DNA of 64,000 bases, from contig NZ_QJHB01000009.1 of assembly GCF_003260275.1 (NCBI RefSeq), positions 124,001-188,000 of the forward strand, read 5' to 3'. The notes under the pieces are model-generated. The model had not been told where the DNA came from, ran no database searches, and worked only from the letters and a program-made list of their open reading frames with translations. Position numbers and translations under genes: made by a program. Positions within the stretch are counted from its first letter, which is position 1. Each line of letters begins with the position of its first letter. The DNA is from Homoserinimonas sp. OAct 916. GTDB lineage: Bacteria; Actinomycetota; Actinomycetes; Actinomycetales; Microbacteriaceae. Shown one piece after another: positions 19,303 through 27,075 of this stretch.

Positions 19303-19443
19303 GATTGCCGTTCCCCACCGATTGCCCTTCCCCACCGATTGACCATTTCCCGCCGCTTGCCCTCCCGCCTGATCGCGTTTCTTCCCTGATTGCCCGTCTG
19401 ACCTGATTTCCCTTCTGACCTGATTGCCCTTTTCAACTGATCG
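19303..19443. repeat. 17-bp degenerate tandem array upstream of hisG
   Basis: GATTGCCCTTCCCCACC-like units begin at 19303, 19320, 19337, 19355, 19371, 19388, 19405 and 19422, and a ninth starts at 19439. The average step is exactly 17. The first units read GATTGCCCTTCCCCACC, the last GATTTCCCTTCTGACCT. The array fills the 221-bp gap up to hisG and would lie in a leader transcribed from the regulator's promoter. Confidence 0.85.
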
Positions 19444-19452
19444 AGAGACCAC

Positions 19453-20394
19453 ATGCTCCCCACCACCGTCGCAGCCGCCACCGAAGCGCCTCCGGCCAAA
19501 CCGGTACGCGACCGATTGCGCATCGCGATCCAGAAGTCGGGCAGGCTCGCTGATCCTGCACGCGAACTGCTCGCCGCCTGCGGGCTCAGCTGGCGCGAAA
19601 GCCGCGACCGGCTGTTCTGTTACGGGGAGTCGTTGCCGATCGACCTGCTGCTCGTGCGCGACGATGACATTCCGGGACTCATCACCGACGGTGTCTGCGA
19701 TCTCGGAATCTTCGGTCGCAATGTTGCCCTCGAATACGATTCGGCCCGGCGGTCTCGCGGCCTCGATTCCAGCTACAGCGAATGGCGGGCGCTCGGGTTC
19801 GGGGCCTGCCGGCTCGACCTGGCCGTTCCGCAGGATTTCGACTGGACGGGACCTGCAGACGTGGAAGGCCTCCGGATCGCGACCAGCTACCCGAACCTGC
19901 TCAGCGACTGGCTGGCCGGGCAACAGATCGACGCCGAAGTGGTGCAACTGATGGGATCGGTCGAGATCGCACCCAGGCTCGGCCAGGCCGATATCATCTG
20001 CGACCTGGTCTCCAGCGGGGGAACCCTGGCAGCCAACCAACTCAAGCCGGTGCACACCATGATGCAGAGTGAGGCGATCATCGTCGGACCGACGGGCGAA
20101 CTCGATGAGACTCGGGCCCGGATCGCTGACCAGTTGATGCGCCGCCTCGACGGCGCGCTGAGCGCACGCGAGGGACGACTGTTGTTGCTTCGCACCAACC
20201 GCACGACGCTCGACGCCGTGCTCGCCGAACTGCCCCCGGGCGAGACACCCACAATCACCGCCGTCGATGGTGGCGCCGAAGTGTCGGTGCAGGTCCTCAG
20301 CCGTGGTGCCGTCTCCTGGCAACGTCTTGAAGACCTGAAACGGGCCGGTGCCAACGGCATCTTCGTGCTTCCGGTCGAGGGCATGTTGGCGTGA
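19453..20394 (+). CDS. hisG: ATP phosphoribosyltransferase (long, gammaproteobacterial type)
   Basis: A 313-residue HisG catalysing the first, feedback-controlled step of histidine synthesis (ATP + PRPP). '[11 protein letters not shown]', '[27 protein letters not shown]' and the PRPP-loop region '[17 protein letters not shown]' are seen, and the C-terminal ACT-like regulatory domain is present. The '[21 protein letters not shown]' stretch resembles E. coli and, from memory, xanthomonad HisG. It does not resemble the usual actinobacterial form (MLRVAVPNKGAL in Mycobacterium). About 20 extra N-terminal residues precede the domain. It overlaps hisC by 4 bp. Confidence 0.95.
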   Translation: MLPTTVAAATEAPPAKPVRDRLRIAIQKSGRLADPARELLAACGLSWRESRDRLFCYGESLPIDLLLVRDDDIPGLITDGVCDLGIFGRNVALEYDSARRSRGLDSSYSEWRALGFGACRLDLAVPQDFDWTGPADVEGLRIATSYPNLLSDWLAGQQIDAEVVQLMGSVEIAPRLGQADIICDLVSSGGTLAANQLKPVHTMMQSEAIIVGPTGELDETRARIADQLMRRLDGALSAREGRLLLLRTNRTTLDAVLAELPPGETPTITAVDGGAEVSVQVLSRGAVSWQRLEDLKRAGANGIFVLPVEGMLA

Positions 20395-21620
20395 GTACGA
20401 CATCCGCCTCCGAGAACCTCGCGTCGCCGCTCGACCTGGTTCGACCCGACCTCAAGGGATTCACCGGCTACTCATCGGCGAGGCTCGAGACACCGGCAGA
20501 TGCATCGGATGAGGTGCCGGCCGAAAGTGGGCAGCCCGAGCGACTGTGGCTGAACGCGAATGAGTCGGCGTGGGACAACCCTGCCGACGATGCGGGCGCA
20601 GCGCGGCGCTACCCCGAGCCACAACCGGATCGCCTGCGCCGGGCGCTGGCCGAACTCTACGATTGCAGCAGTGCTGAGTTGCTCGCCTGCCGGGGAAGCG
20701 ACGAGGCGATCGATCTTCTCGTGCGCGCACTCTGCGCTCCCGGCGGCGACGCGATCGTGATAACGCCGCCCACGTTCGGCATGTACACCGTGAGCGCCCG
20801 CCTGAACGGCACCCGCGTGTTGGAGGTGCCGCAGCTGGATGAGGCAGATGGGCTTCGGGTCGACCTCGATGCCGTCCGCCGGGTCACGCTCGCCGAACGT
20901 GCCCGAGTGGTGTTTCTGGCCTCGCCCGGGAACCCGTCTGGGGCCAGCATTCCGCTGGACCGTGTACGCGAACTCGCGCTCGCGCTCGCCGGCCAGGCTC
21001 TGGTCGTGGTCGATGAGGCCTACGGAGAGTTCGCGATCGAGGCGTCCGCGGTCACCCTGCTCGCGGACGTGCCGAACGTGGCCGTGTTGCGAACGATGTC
21101 GAAGGCACACGCGCTGGCCGGAGCGCGGATCGGGGCCGTGATCGCGCGGCCGGAGTTGATCGCGGTTCTCGGTCGCTGTCAGGCGCCCTACCCGCTGCCT
21201 GTCTGCAGCGTCAATCTCGCCTGCGCCGCGCTCGAAGCCGACTCGGTGCAGCGCACCCGGGCCGCGGTGCGCGAGGCGGTTGCCGGGCGAGCGAGGCTCG
21301 CCGATCTGCTCGAGGCCAGCCCCGGGGTGAGCCGGGTCTACCGTTCAGACGCGAATTTCGTGCTGGCCCGCTTCGTCGATGCCGAATGGGCGTTGCAAAG
21401 GTTCGAAGACCAGGCGATCGTGGTGCGAGACATGCGCGACAAACCCGGACTGACCGATGCCCTGCGTATCAGTGTCGGAACAGGCGATGCCCTGAACCGG
21501 GTGGCGGCCGTGCTTGCCGACCTTCCGGCAGAGCCTGCCGCGCGCCAACACACTTCAGCCCAGCCCTCGTCAACCCAGACCCGACCGACCGAACCCGCAA
21601 CCAGGAGTACAGCCCCGTGA
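20391..21620 (+). CDS. hisC: Histidinol-phosphate aminotransferase
   Basis: A 409-residue PLP enzyme of fold type I. The substrate-end motif is WLNANES, the PLP lysine lies in '[16 protein letters not shown]', and the distal arginine in 'ALRISVGT'. '[18 protein letters not shown]' matches E. coli HisC (PPTYGMYSVSAETIGVEC) more closely than the actinobacterial form. Pro/Thr/Ser-rich extensions at both ends (about 45 residues before the domain, about 30 after) are not typical. GTG start coupled to the hisG stop; overlaps hisB by 4 bp. In E. coli hisD stands between hisG and hisC; here they abut. Confidence 0.93.
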   Translation: MSTTSASENLASPLDLVRPDLKGFTGYSSARLETPADASDEVPAESGQPERLWLNANESAWDNPADDAGAARRYPEPQPDRLRRALAELYDCSSAELLACRGSDEAIDLLVRALCAPGGDAIVITPPTFGMYTVSARLNGTRVLEVPQLDEADGLRVDLDAVRRVTLAERARVVFLASPGNPSGASIPLDRVRELALALAGQALVVVDEAYGEFAIEASAVTLLADVPNVAVLRTMSKAHALAGARIGAVIARPELIAVLGRCQAPYPLPVCSVNLACAALEADSVQRTRAAVREAVAGRARLADLLEASPGVSRVYRSDANFVLARFVDAEWALQRFEDQAIVVRDMRDKPGLTDALRISVGTGDALNRVAAVLADLPAEPAARQHTSAQPSSTQTRPTEPATRSTAP

Positions 21621-22702
21621 GCAGCCAACGCCCCATCCTCTTCATCGACCGTGACGGCACCCTGATCGAAGAGCCCGAAGATTTTCAGATCGACGCCTAC
21701 GACAAGCTGCGATTCGTTCCGAACGTGATCGCCCCGCTGCTGAGACTGCGTGACTCCGGCTGGGAGTTCGTGATGGTCACCAACCAGGACGGGCTCGGAA
21801 CCGACGCTTTTCCCCAAGCCGACTTCGACGGGCCGCACAACCTGATGATGGAGATCTTCGCCAGCCAGGGGATCACCTTCAGCCAGGTGCTCATCGACAC
21901 CTCGTTCCCGGCCGACAATGCATCCACTCGCAAGCCCGGGATCGGGTTGATGGTCGAACTGCTCAAGGACCGCGGGGTCGACTGGGCCAGGTCGGCGATG
22001 GTGGGAGACCGTGCAACCGACAAGGAGTTCGCCGACAACCTCGGCATTCGCTCCTTCACCCTGAAGTCAGAGGCGTTCTCCGAGGGAGAGTGGGACTGGC
22101 CCGGCATCGCCCAGGAGCTGATCGATGCGCCACGCCGTGCCCGCGTTGTGCGCAACACCCGCGAGACGAAGATCACCGTCTCGGTCGACCTGGACACCGT
22201 GGCCGATGCCCAAGTGAGCACGGGGCTGGGTTTCTTCGACCATATGCTCGACCAACTGGGCAAGCACGGCGGGTTCGCGCTGTCTCTCACCTGCGACGGT
22301 GACCTGCACATCGATGAGCACCACACCATCGAGGACAGCGCGCTCGCACTGGGCCAGGCGCTGAAGGAGGCGCTCGGCGACAAACGCGGGATCGGCCGTT
22401 ACGGGTTCACCCTGCCGATGGATGAGGCGCTGGCCCAGGCGGCGATCGACTTCTCCGGGCGACCCTACCTGGTGTTCAACTGTGACTTCACCCGCGAGAT
22501 CGTCGGTGACTTCCCGACCGAGCTAGTCGAGCACTTCTGGCGGTCGCTGTGCGAGTCGGCTGGCCTCAATCTGAACCTGACCGTCACCGGTGACAACAAC
22601 CACCACATGATTGAAGCCGGTTTCAAAGCGGTCGCTCGTGCCTTGCGGCAGGCGATTGCCCGCAGCGGTACCGAGTTGCCCACCACCAAAGGGTTGTTGT
22701 GA
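21617..22702 (+). CDS. hisB: Bifunctional histidinol-phosphatase / imidazoleglycerol-phosphate dehydratase
   Basis: A 361-residue fusion. Residues 1-165 are a HAD phosphatase with nucleophile Asp11 and acid Asp13 (FIDRDGTL), the RKPG lysine and GDRATD. Residues about 170-361 are the dehydratase with HDxxH-type metal motifs ([31 protein letters not shown]). The zinc loop of E. coli HisB (CxH...CxC) reads [15 protein letters not shown], so all four zinc ligands are gone; a similar zinc-less loop occurs, from memory, in Xanthomonas HisB. Actinobacteria normally have a separate dehydratase. AGGAG (21603-21607) supports GTG 21617, which lies within the end of hisC. Confidence 0.95.
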   Translation: MSSQRPILFIDRDGTLIEEPEDFQIDAYDKLRFVPNVIAPLLRLRDSGWEFVMVTNQDGLGTDAFPQADFDGPHNLMMEIFASQGITFSQVLIDTSFPADNASTRKPGIGLMVELLKDRGVDWARSAMVGDRATDKEFADNLGIRSFTLKSEAFSEGEWDWPGIAQELIDAPRRARVVRNTRETKITVSVDLDTVADAQVSTGLGFFDHMLDQLGKHGGFALSLTCDGDLHIDEHHTIEDSALALGQALKEALGDKRGIGRYGFTLPMDEALAQAAIDFSGRPYLVFNCDFTREIVGDFPTELVEHFWRSLCESAGLNLNLTVTGDNNHHMIEAGFKAVARALRQAIARSGTELPTTKGLL

Positions 22703-23331
22703 GTGAAGCAGATTCAAATGCAGCGCGCCCGGTACGGGTCGCACTGATCGACAGCGGGGGCGCCAACACCGGCTCGGTGAAGTTCGCGCTCGACCGGTTG
22801 GGGGCAAACTCTGTGATCACGGTCGACCCTGCCGTCATCGAGGAAGCCGACCGGGTGATCCTGCCCGGGGTGGGCGCCGCCCGGCACGCCATGGCCAGAT
22901 TGGGTGACGCTGGGCTGGTCGAATTCGTGCGCAACCTCACCGTTCCGCTGCTCGGCATCTGCCTCGGAATGCAATTGCTGTACGAGTTTTCCGACGAGGG
23001 CGAAACACAGTGCCTGGGCATTCTTCCCGGCAGAGTCGAACGCATGCAGCCGGCCGAGCACGTTCGCATTCCGCAGATGGGGTGGAACAAGGTTGACCGG
23101 CTGCGAAGAGATACGCTCACGGTGGCACTGAGAGACGGCGCCCCGGCCTATTTCGTGCACAGCTACGCGGCGCCGGTCACCGAAGACACGATCTCGACCT
23201 TCACACACGGCGGCACCTACACGGCCATCGTCGGCCGTGGTACGGTGCGCGGTGCGCAATTTCATCCGGAACGTTCCGGGTCATTCGGGCAGCAACTGCT
23301 GCGCACATTCCTTGAGGAGAAGATTTCATGA
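22699..23331 (+). CDS. hisH: Imidazole glycerol phosphate synthase, glutaminase subunit
   Basis: A 210-residue class I glutamine amidotransferase that feeds ammonia to HisF. Nucleophile Cys88 lies in GICLGMQ, and His189 and Glu191 in QFHPERS complete the triad. 'IPQMGWNKV' is also conserved. It overlaps hisB by 4 bp (GTGA) and hisA by 4 bp (ATGA). Confidence 0.95.
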   Translation: MSEADSNAARPVRVALIDSGGANTGSVKFALDRLGANSVITVDPAVIEEADRVILPGVGAARHAMARLGDAGLVEFVRNLTVPLLGICLGMQLLYEFSDEGETQCLGILPGRVERMQPAEHVRIPQMGWNKVDRLRRDTLTVALRDGAPAYFVHSYAAPVTEDTISTFTHGGTYTAIVGRGTVRGAQFHPERSGSFGQQLLRTFLEEKIS

Positions 23332-24188
23332 CCCAGGGCCAGGAACCCGCCTTCATTGTCTACCCTGCGATCGACGTGCGCGAGGGTCACGTCGTACGGC
23401 TGGTACAGGGCGATTACGCCCGCGAGACGCGCTATCCAGGGACACCCATCCAGACGGCCGCCGGCTACGCCGCCGATGGTGCCACCTGGTTGCACCTGGT
23501 CGACCTCGATGCGGCCAAGGCGGGCGGCTACACGCTCGGCCCCCTGCTTCGCCGAATCGCCGACGAGACCGGCCTGAAAGTGCAGACCGGTGGCGGTGTG
23601 CGGAACGAGACTGACGTGGAGGCATTGCTTGAGGGGGGCGCCGACCGGGTGGTGATCGGCTCACTCGCGGTGCGTGCGCCTGACCTGGTTCTGGCCTGGA
23701 TGGAACGATTCGGTGCCGACCGCTTCACGATCGCATTGGACGCCCGAGAATCGAACCGTCGGTGGACCCTGCCGATCGCCGGTTGGACAGAAGACAGCGA
23801 TGTCGATCTGCTGCCTCTCGTCAATGAATATGCCAATGCGGGCATGCGCCACCTGCTGTCGACAGACATCGGCCGCGATGGAATGATGGCCGGCCCGAAC
23901 ACCGACCTCTACCAGGAAGTCGTGGCGATCGCGCCTGGGGTGGCCGTTCAGGCCTCGGGAGGTGTGCGTGATGTCGCCGACGTGCTGGCCGCCCGGGACG
24001 TGGGGTGCGCCGGTGCGATCATCGGCAAGACCCTGCTCGACGGCAGGCTGGAACTGGCCGATGCGCTCGCTGCGGTCAAGAACGCCGCGGCGAAGAACAC
24101 CGCGGCGAAGAATACAGCCGGGAAGAATATCGCCGTGAAGAATCCAGCGGCGAACAATACAGCGGTCGACACGGCGGCGGGCGCCTGA
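23328..24188 (+). CDS. hisA: ProFAR isomerase with a repetitive C-terminal tail
   Basis: A 286-residue (beta/alpha)8 isomerase. The first catalytic Asp is Asp16 (PAIDVREG) and the second lies in '[11 protein letters not shown]'. The core ends near residue 250, as in other HisA. It is followed by about 35 residues of Ala/Asn/Lys-rich repeats (AAKNT-like), coded by six 15-bp units. I know of no such tail in the family; it may be a harmless expansion or a flexible linker. GAGGAG precedes the ATG, which overlaps hisH. The stop shares one base with the hisF start. Confidence 0.93.
   Translation: MTQGQEPAFIVYPAIDVREGHVVRLVQGDYARETRYPGTPIQTAAGYAADGATWLHLVDLDAAKAGGYTLGPLLRRIADETGLKVQTGGGVRNETDVEALLEGGADRVVIGSLAVRAPDLVLAWMERFGADRFTIALDARESNRRWTLPIAGWTEDSDVDLLPLVNEYANAGMRHLLSTDIGRDGMMAGPNTDLYQEVVAIAPGVAVQASGGVRDVADVLAARDVGCAGAIIGKTLLDGRLELADALAAVKNAAAKNTAAKNTAGKNIAVKNPAANNTAVDTAAGA
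24081..24170 (+). repeat. Six 15-bp units at the 3' end of hisA
   Basis: Units begin at 24081, 24096, 24111, 24126, 24141 and 24156, with a consensus near AAYACCGCGGCGAAG. Being a multiple of three, copy changes keep the reading frame and the coupling to hisF. Confidence 0.9.
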
Positions 24189-24964
24189 TGCTGAGCAGAC
24201 GCATCGTGCCCTGTCTGGATGTGCGTGACGGCCGCGTGGTCAAGGGCACCCGGTTTCGTGACCACCGTGACATGGGTGGGATCGTTGAGCTGGCCGAGCG
24301 TTACCGTGACGAGGGTGCCGACGAGCTGGTTTTCTACGACATCACGGCCAGCCCCGACGGGCGCAGCGCCGACATGGAATGGATCGAGAAGGTGGCGCGT
24401 GTGATCGATATTCCGTTCTGCGTTGCCGGTGGGATCCGGGATGTCGACACGGCGCGCGCGATCCTCAACGCCGGTGCCGACAAGGTCTCGGTGAACACCC
24501 CGGCGACGGAGCGGCCCGAGCTGATCACTGAACTGGCTGACGCCTTTGGCGTGCAATGTGTTGTGGTCGGCATCGACAGCCTGCGCGACGACGACGGTGA
24601 ATGGCGGGTGCGGCAGTACACCGGGCAGGTGGAGCGCACGCGCGCGCTGCCCACCCGCACGCTCGACTGGGTCACCCGCGTGCAGGAGCTGGGGGCGGGC
24701 GAAGTGGTGCTCAACTGCATGGGCAGCGACGGGGTGCGTGACGGCTACGATCTGGAACAGCTGGGCGCGGTTCGGCAGGTCTGCGATGTGCCCCTGGTTG
24801 CCAGTGGTGGTGCCGGCACCATGCAACACTTCGTCGATGTGTTCCGCGTGGCCGACGTCGATGCCGCCCTCGCAGCGACCGTGTTCCACTCGGGGGAAAT
24901 ACTCATTCCGGAGCTGAAGCTTCAGCTGCGGCGCAAGGGAATCGAGGTACGTGATGTTGCCTGA
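24188..24964 (+). CDS. hisF: Imidazole glycerol phosphate synthase, cyclase subunit
   Basis: A 258-residue (beta/alpha)8 barrel with catalytic Asp11 (PCLDVRDG) and the second Asp near '[13 protein letters not shown]'. '[16 protein letters not shown]', '[10 protein letters not shown]' and '[15 protein letters not shown]' follow the enteric type almost word for word. It works with HisH to make imidazole glycerol phosphate and AICAR. It begins at the last base of hisA and overlaps hisI by 11 bp. Confidence 0.95.
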   Translation: MLSRRIVPCLDVRDGRVVKGTRFRDHRDMGGIVELAERYRDEGADELVFYDITASPDGRSADMEWIEKVARVIDIPFCVAGGIRDVDTARAILNAGADKVSVNTPATERPELITELADAFGVQCVVVGIDSLRDDDGEWRVRQYTGQVERTRALPTRTLDWVTRVQELGAGEVVLNCMGSDGVRDGYDLEQLGAVRQVCDVPLVASGGAGTMQHFVDVFRVADVDAALAATVFHSGEILIPELKLQLRRKGIEVRDVA

Positions 24965-25601
24965 ACAAAAGGGTCCAGCGGGGCCGGGCCCAAACACGAT
25001 CGATCTCGACGCGCTCGACTGGGCGAAGATGGACGGGTTGGTCCCCGCCATTGTTCAGGATGCCGCCACCGGGCGGGTGCTGATGCTCGGCTATATGAAT
25101 CGGGAGGCTGCCCGTGCCACCCGTGATTCCGGGCGGGTCACCTTCTACAGCCGCAGTCGCCAGAAGCAGTGGGTCAAAGGAGAGAGCTCGGGCAACACGC
25201 TCACCCTCGTACACATGGAAGCCGATTGTGACGCAGACACTCTGCTGGTGCAGGCGATCCCGGCCGGGCCGACCTGTCACACCGGCCGCACCAGCTGCTT
25301 CGCGGATGCTCCCGGGAACTTTCTTGGCGAACTCGACGCCCTGGTCGCCGACCGTGCGGCCACACCGGTCGCCGGCAGTTATACAACGAGCCTCCTCGAG
25401 TCGGGTATCCGCCGCATCGCCCAGAAGGTGGGGGAAGAAGGCGTCGAGACGGCGCTGGCCGCGGTCGTCCAGGAAGACGATGACCTACTGGGGGAGGCCT
25501 CTGACCTCATCTACCACGTGCTCGTGTTGCTGCGAGCCCGCGGCCTTTCCCTCGCCGATGTTGTCGACCTGCTGGAGCTGCGGCACCAGCCCACGGCGTG
25601 A
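24954..25601 (+). CDS. hisI: Bifunctional PR-AMP cyclohydrolase / PR-ATP pyrophosphatase (HisIE)
   Basis: A 215-residue fusion. The first 115 residues are the cyclohydrolase ([27 protein letters not shown], zinc cysteines in '[11 protein letters not shown]' and '[12 protein letters not shown]'). The last 90 are the pyrophosphatase ([28 protein letters not shown]). In most actinobacteria hisI and hisE are separate. ATG 24954 has GAGGT 5 nt upstream; a GTG one codon earlier is too close. It closes the operon. Confidence 0.94.
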   Translation: MLPEQKGPAGPGPNTIDLDALDWAKMDGLVPAIVQDAATGRVLMLGYMNREAARATRDSGRVTFYSRSRQKQWVKGESSGNTLTLVHMEADCDADTLLVQAIPAGPTCHTGRTSCFADAPGNFLGELDALVADRAATPVAGSYTTSLLESGIRRIAQKVGEEGVETALAAVVQEDDDLLGEASDLIYHVLVLLRARGLSLADVVDLLELRHQPTA

Positions 25602-25666
25602 AGCAGCGTGCAGAGCAGGACGCGAATCGTTAATCCGAAATCTTCACCGGCCCAGCTGCACAGCCA

Positions 25667-26248
25667 TCAACTCTCCGATTCTCGTCCTCGAAGCGCTCGG
25701 TCAACACGTTCTCCGGGCCGCGCCCAGACTTCCTCGTCCCGGAGCTCATCCTTTTCTCGCTGTGCCTGAGACGTTTCTTCGGCGGCCCTTCTGACAGCGC
25801 GAATGATCCCGTGGTATCCGGTGCACCGGCAGAGGTTTCCGTCAATCGCTTCTCGAATCTCGGCTTCGCTCGGATCGGGGTTCTTCTTGAGCAGCTCTTC
25901 GGTGCAGAAGAGCATGCCGGGCAGGCAGTAACCACACTGAAAACCAAACTCTTCCCAGAACGCCGTTTGAATGATCGACAGGTGCTCGCTGCTCTCGGCA
26001 AAGCCCTCGATCGTGCGAATCTCGGCCTTGTCGGCGCTGACACCGAGGGCAAGACACGATTTCACCACTTCGCCATCGACAGTGACCGTGCATGCTCCAC
26101 AGTCGCCGGTGCGGCAACCGACATGCGTACCGGTGAGGCCGAGGTCCACGCGGATGAAATCCACCAATGTCTCACGGACGTCTATGATCGCGTCGCGACT
26201 CTCTCCGTTTACCGTCACGTTGATTCCAACGCCCTCGTGAGTGGTCAT
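25667..26248 (-). CDS. Molybdenum hydroxylase, [2Fe-2S] small subunit (set A)
   Basis: A 193-residue protein with both iron-sulfur motifs of the xanthine-oxidase family: a ferredoxin-like cluster (GCRTGDCGAC plus a later Cys) and the four-helix cluster (CGYC...CRCTGY). It passes electrons from the molybdenum centre to the FAD subunit. About 35 charged residues after the second motif are extra compared with the usual 155-165 length. It is the last gene of a leftward large-FAD-FeS set and overlaps the FAD gene by 4 bp. Confidence 0.9.
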   Translation of the reverse strand: MTTHEGVGINVTVNGESRDAIIDVRETLVDFIRVDLGLTGTHVGCRTGDCGACTVTVDGEVVKSCLALGVSADKAEIRTIEGFAESSEHLSIIQTAFWEEFGFQCGYCLPGMLFCTEELLKKNPDPSEAEIREAIDGNLCRCTGYHGIIRAVRRAAEETSQAQREKDELRDEEVWARPGERVDRALRGRESES

Positions 26249-27075
26249 CGTTCTTCTCCTTCAATCTGTTCGCGGACAGCCCTCACGGCGCGTGTGGCCA
26301 TGGTTCCTGCGGTATGGCGTCTGTAGTTCGCGTTGGCCAGTGCATCGCTCCAGGGATGGCTGATGAGCGAACGCGTGAGGTCGGCGATCTCATCCTCGGA
26401 CTCGTCTCCGGCGAGGTCGACCACGACCGGCGTGGTCGCGGCGCCGCCGATCACGACGCGCTTGGCGAGCCCGTCTTCGGAGGCGATGCACCCGGCGGTG
26501 ACGATCGGCGTGCTGCCTGTCACGTTCCTGAACTTCTGATAGGAGAAGATCCGCTCGGTGTCGGCGATCGGCACGAGGATCTCCTCCAAGAACTCGCCGG
26601 GACGAAGTGCCGTCGTCAGCGCGTCAAGGAAGAAATCGGTTGCCGCAACCTTTCGTTGACCGTCACCCGATCTGAGAACCATGGTGGCGTTCAGCGTGAC
26701 GAGTGCTCCGGGAGCATCGGACGGGGGATACGCGAAACACGCTGATCCGCCGATTGTGCCTGCGTTCCGAATCTGAATCCCACCGGTGATCCCCGACGCC
26801 ACCTTTCTCAAGAACGGGGGAGTGTCGCCGGCCTCCAGCAGCTGGGTGTACGTCGTGCTCGGACCAATAGAAATCGTGTCCTGGTTTGTGGACACGCCCG
26901 ACAGCCCGGCAGCTGAAAGATCCACGACGACTTTCGGCCGACGCAGGTGTTGCCCCATCTGCTGGACAACCCAGGTGCCGCCGCTGATGATCGCGACCTC
27001 ATCCTCGGTCGTGATCGCTGTCACCACCTCGTCGACATTTGAGGGGCGTAAGTACTCGAAACGGTCCAGAATCAT
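26245..27075 (-). CDS. Molybdenum hydroxylase, FAD-binding medium subunit (set A)
   Basis: A 276-residue protein of the CoxM/xanthine dehydrogenase FAD family. The first FAD loop reads 'IISGGTWVVQQM' (normally AGGxSLxP) and the second 'GTIGGSACFAYPPSDAPGAL' (normally GGxxAxxDPxxExP), so both loops are present but divergent. It overlaps both partners by 4 bp and must be cotranslated with them. Confidence 0.87.
   Translation of the reverse strand: MILDRFEYLRPSNVDEVVTAITTEDEVAIISGGTWVVQQMGQHLRRPKVVVDLSAAGLSGVSTNQDTISIGPSTTYTQLLEAGDTPPFLRKVASGITGGIQIRNAGTIGGSACFAYPPSDAPGALVTLNATMVLRSGDGQRKVAATDFFLDALTTALRPGEFLEEILVPIADTERIFSYQKFRNVTGSTPIVTAGCIASEDGLAKRVVIGGAATTPVVVDLAGDESEDEIADLTRSLISHPWSDALANANYRRHTAGTMATRAVRAVREQIEGEER

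Noticed and set aside
19303-19443. CRISPR-like array
   Set aside because: Units are contiguous, 17 bp, degenerate and without spacers; no cas genes nearby. The same holds for 42314-42459.
18873-19452. His-codon-rich leader peptide (classical his attenuator) before hisG
   Set aside because: No short frame with a run of histidine codons and no terminator/antiterminator pair is apparent.
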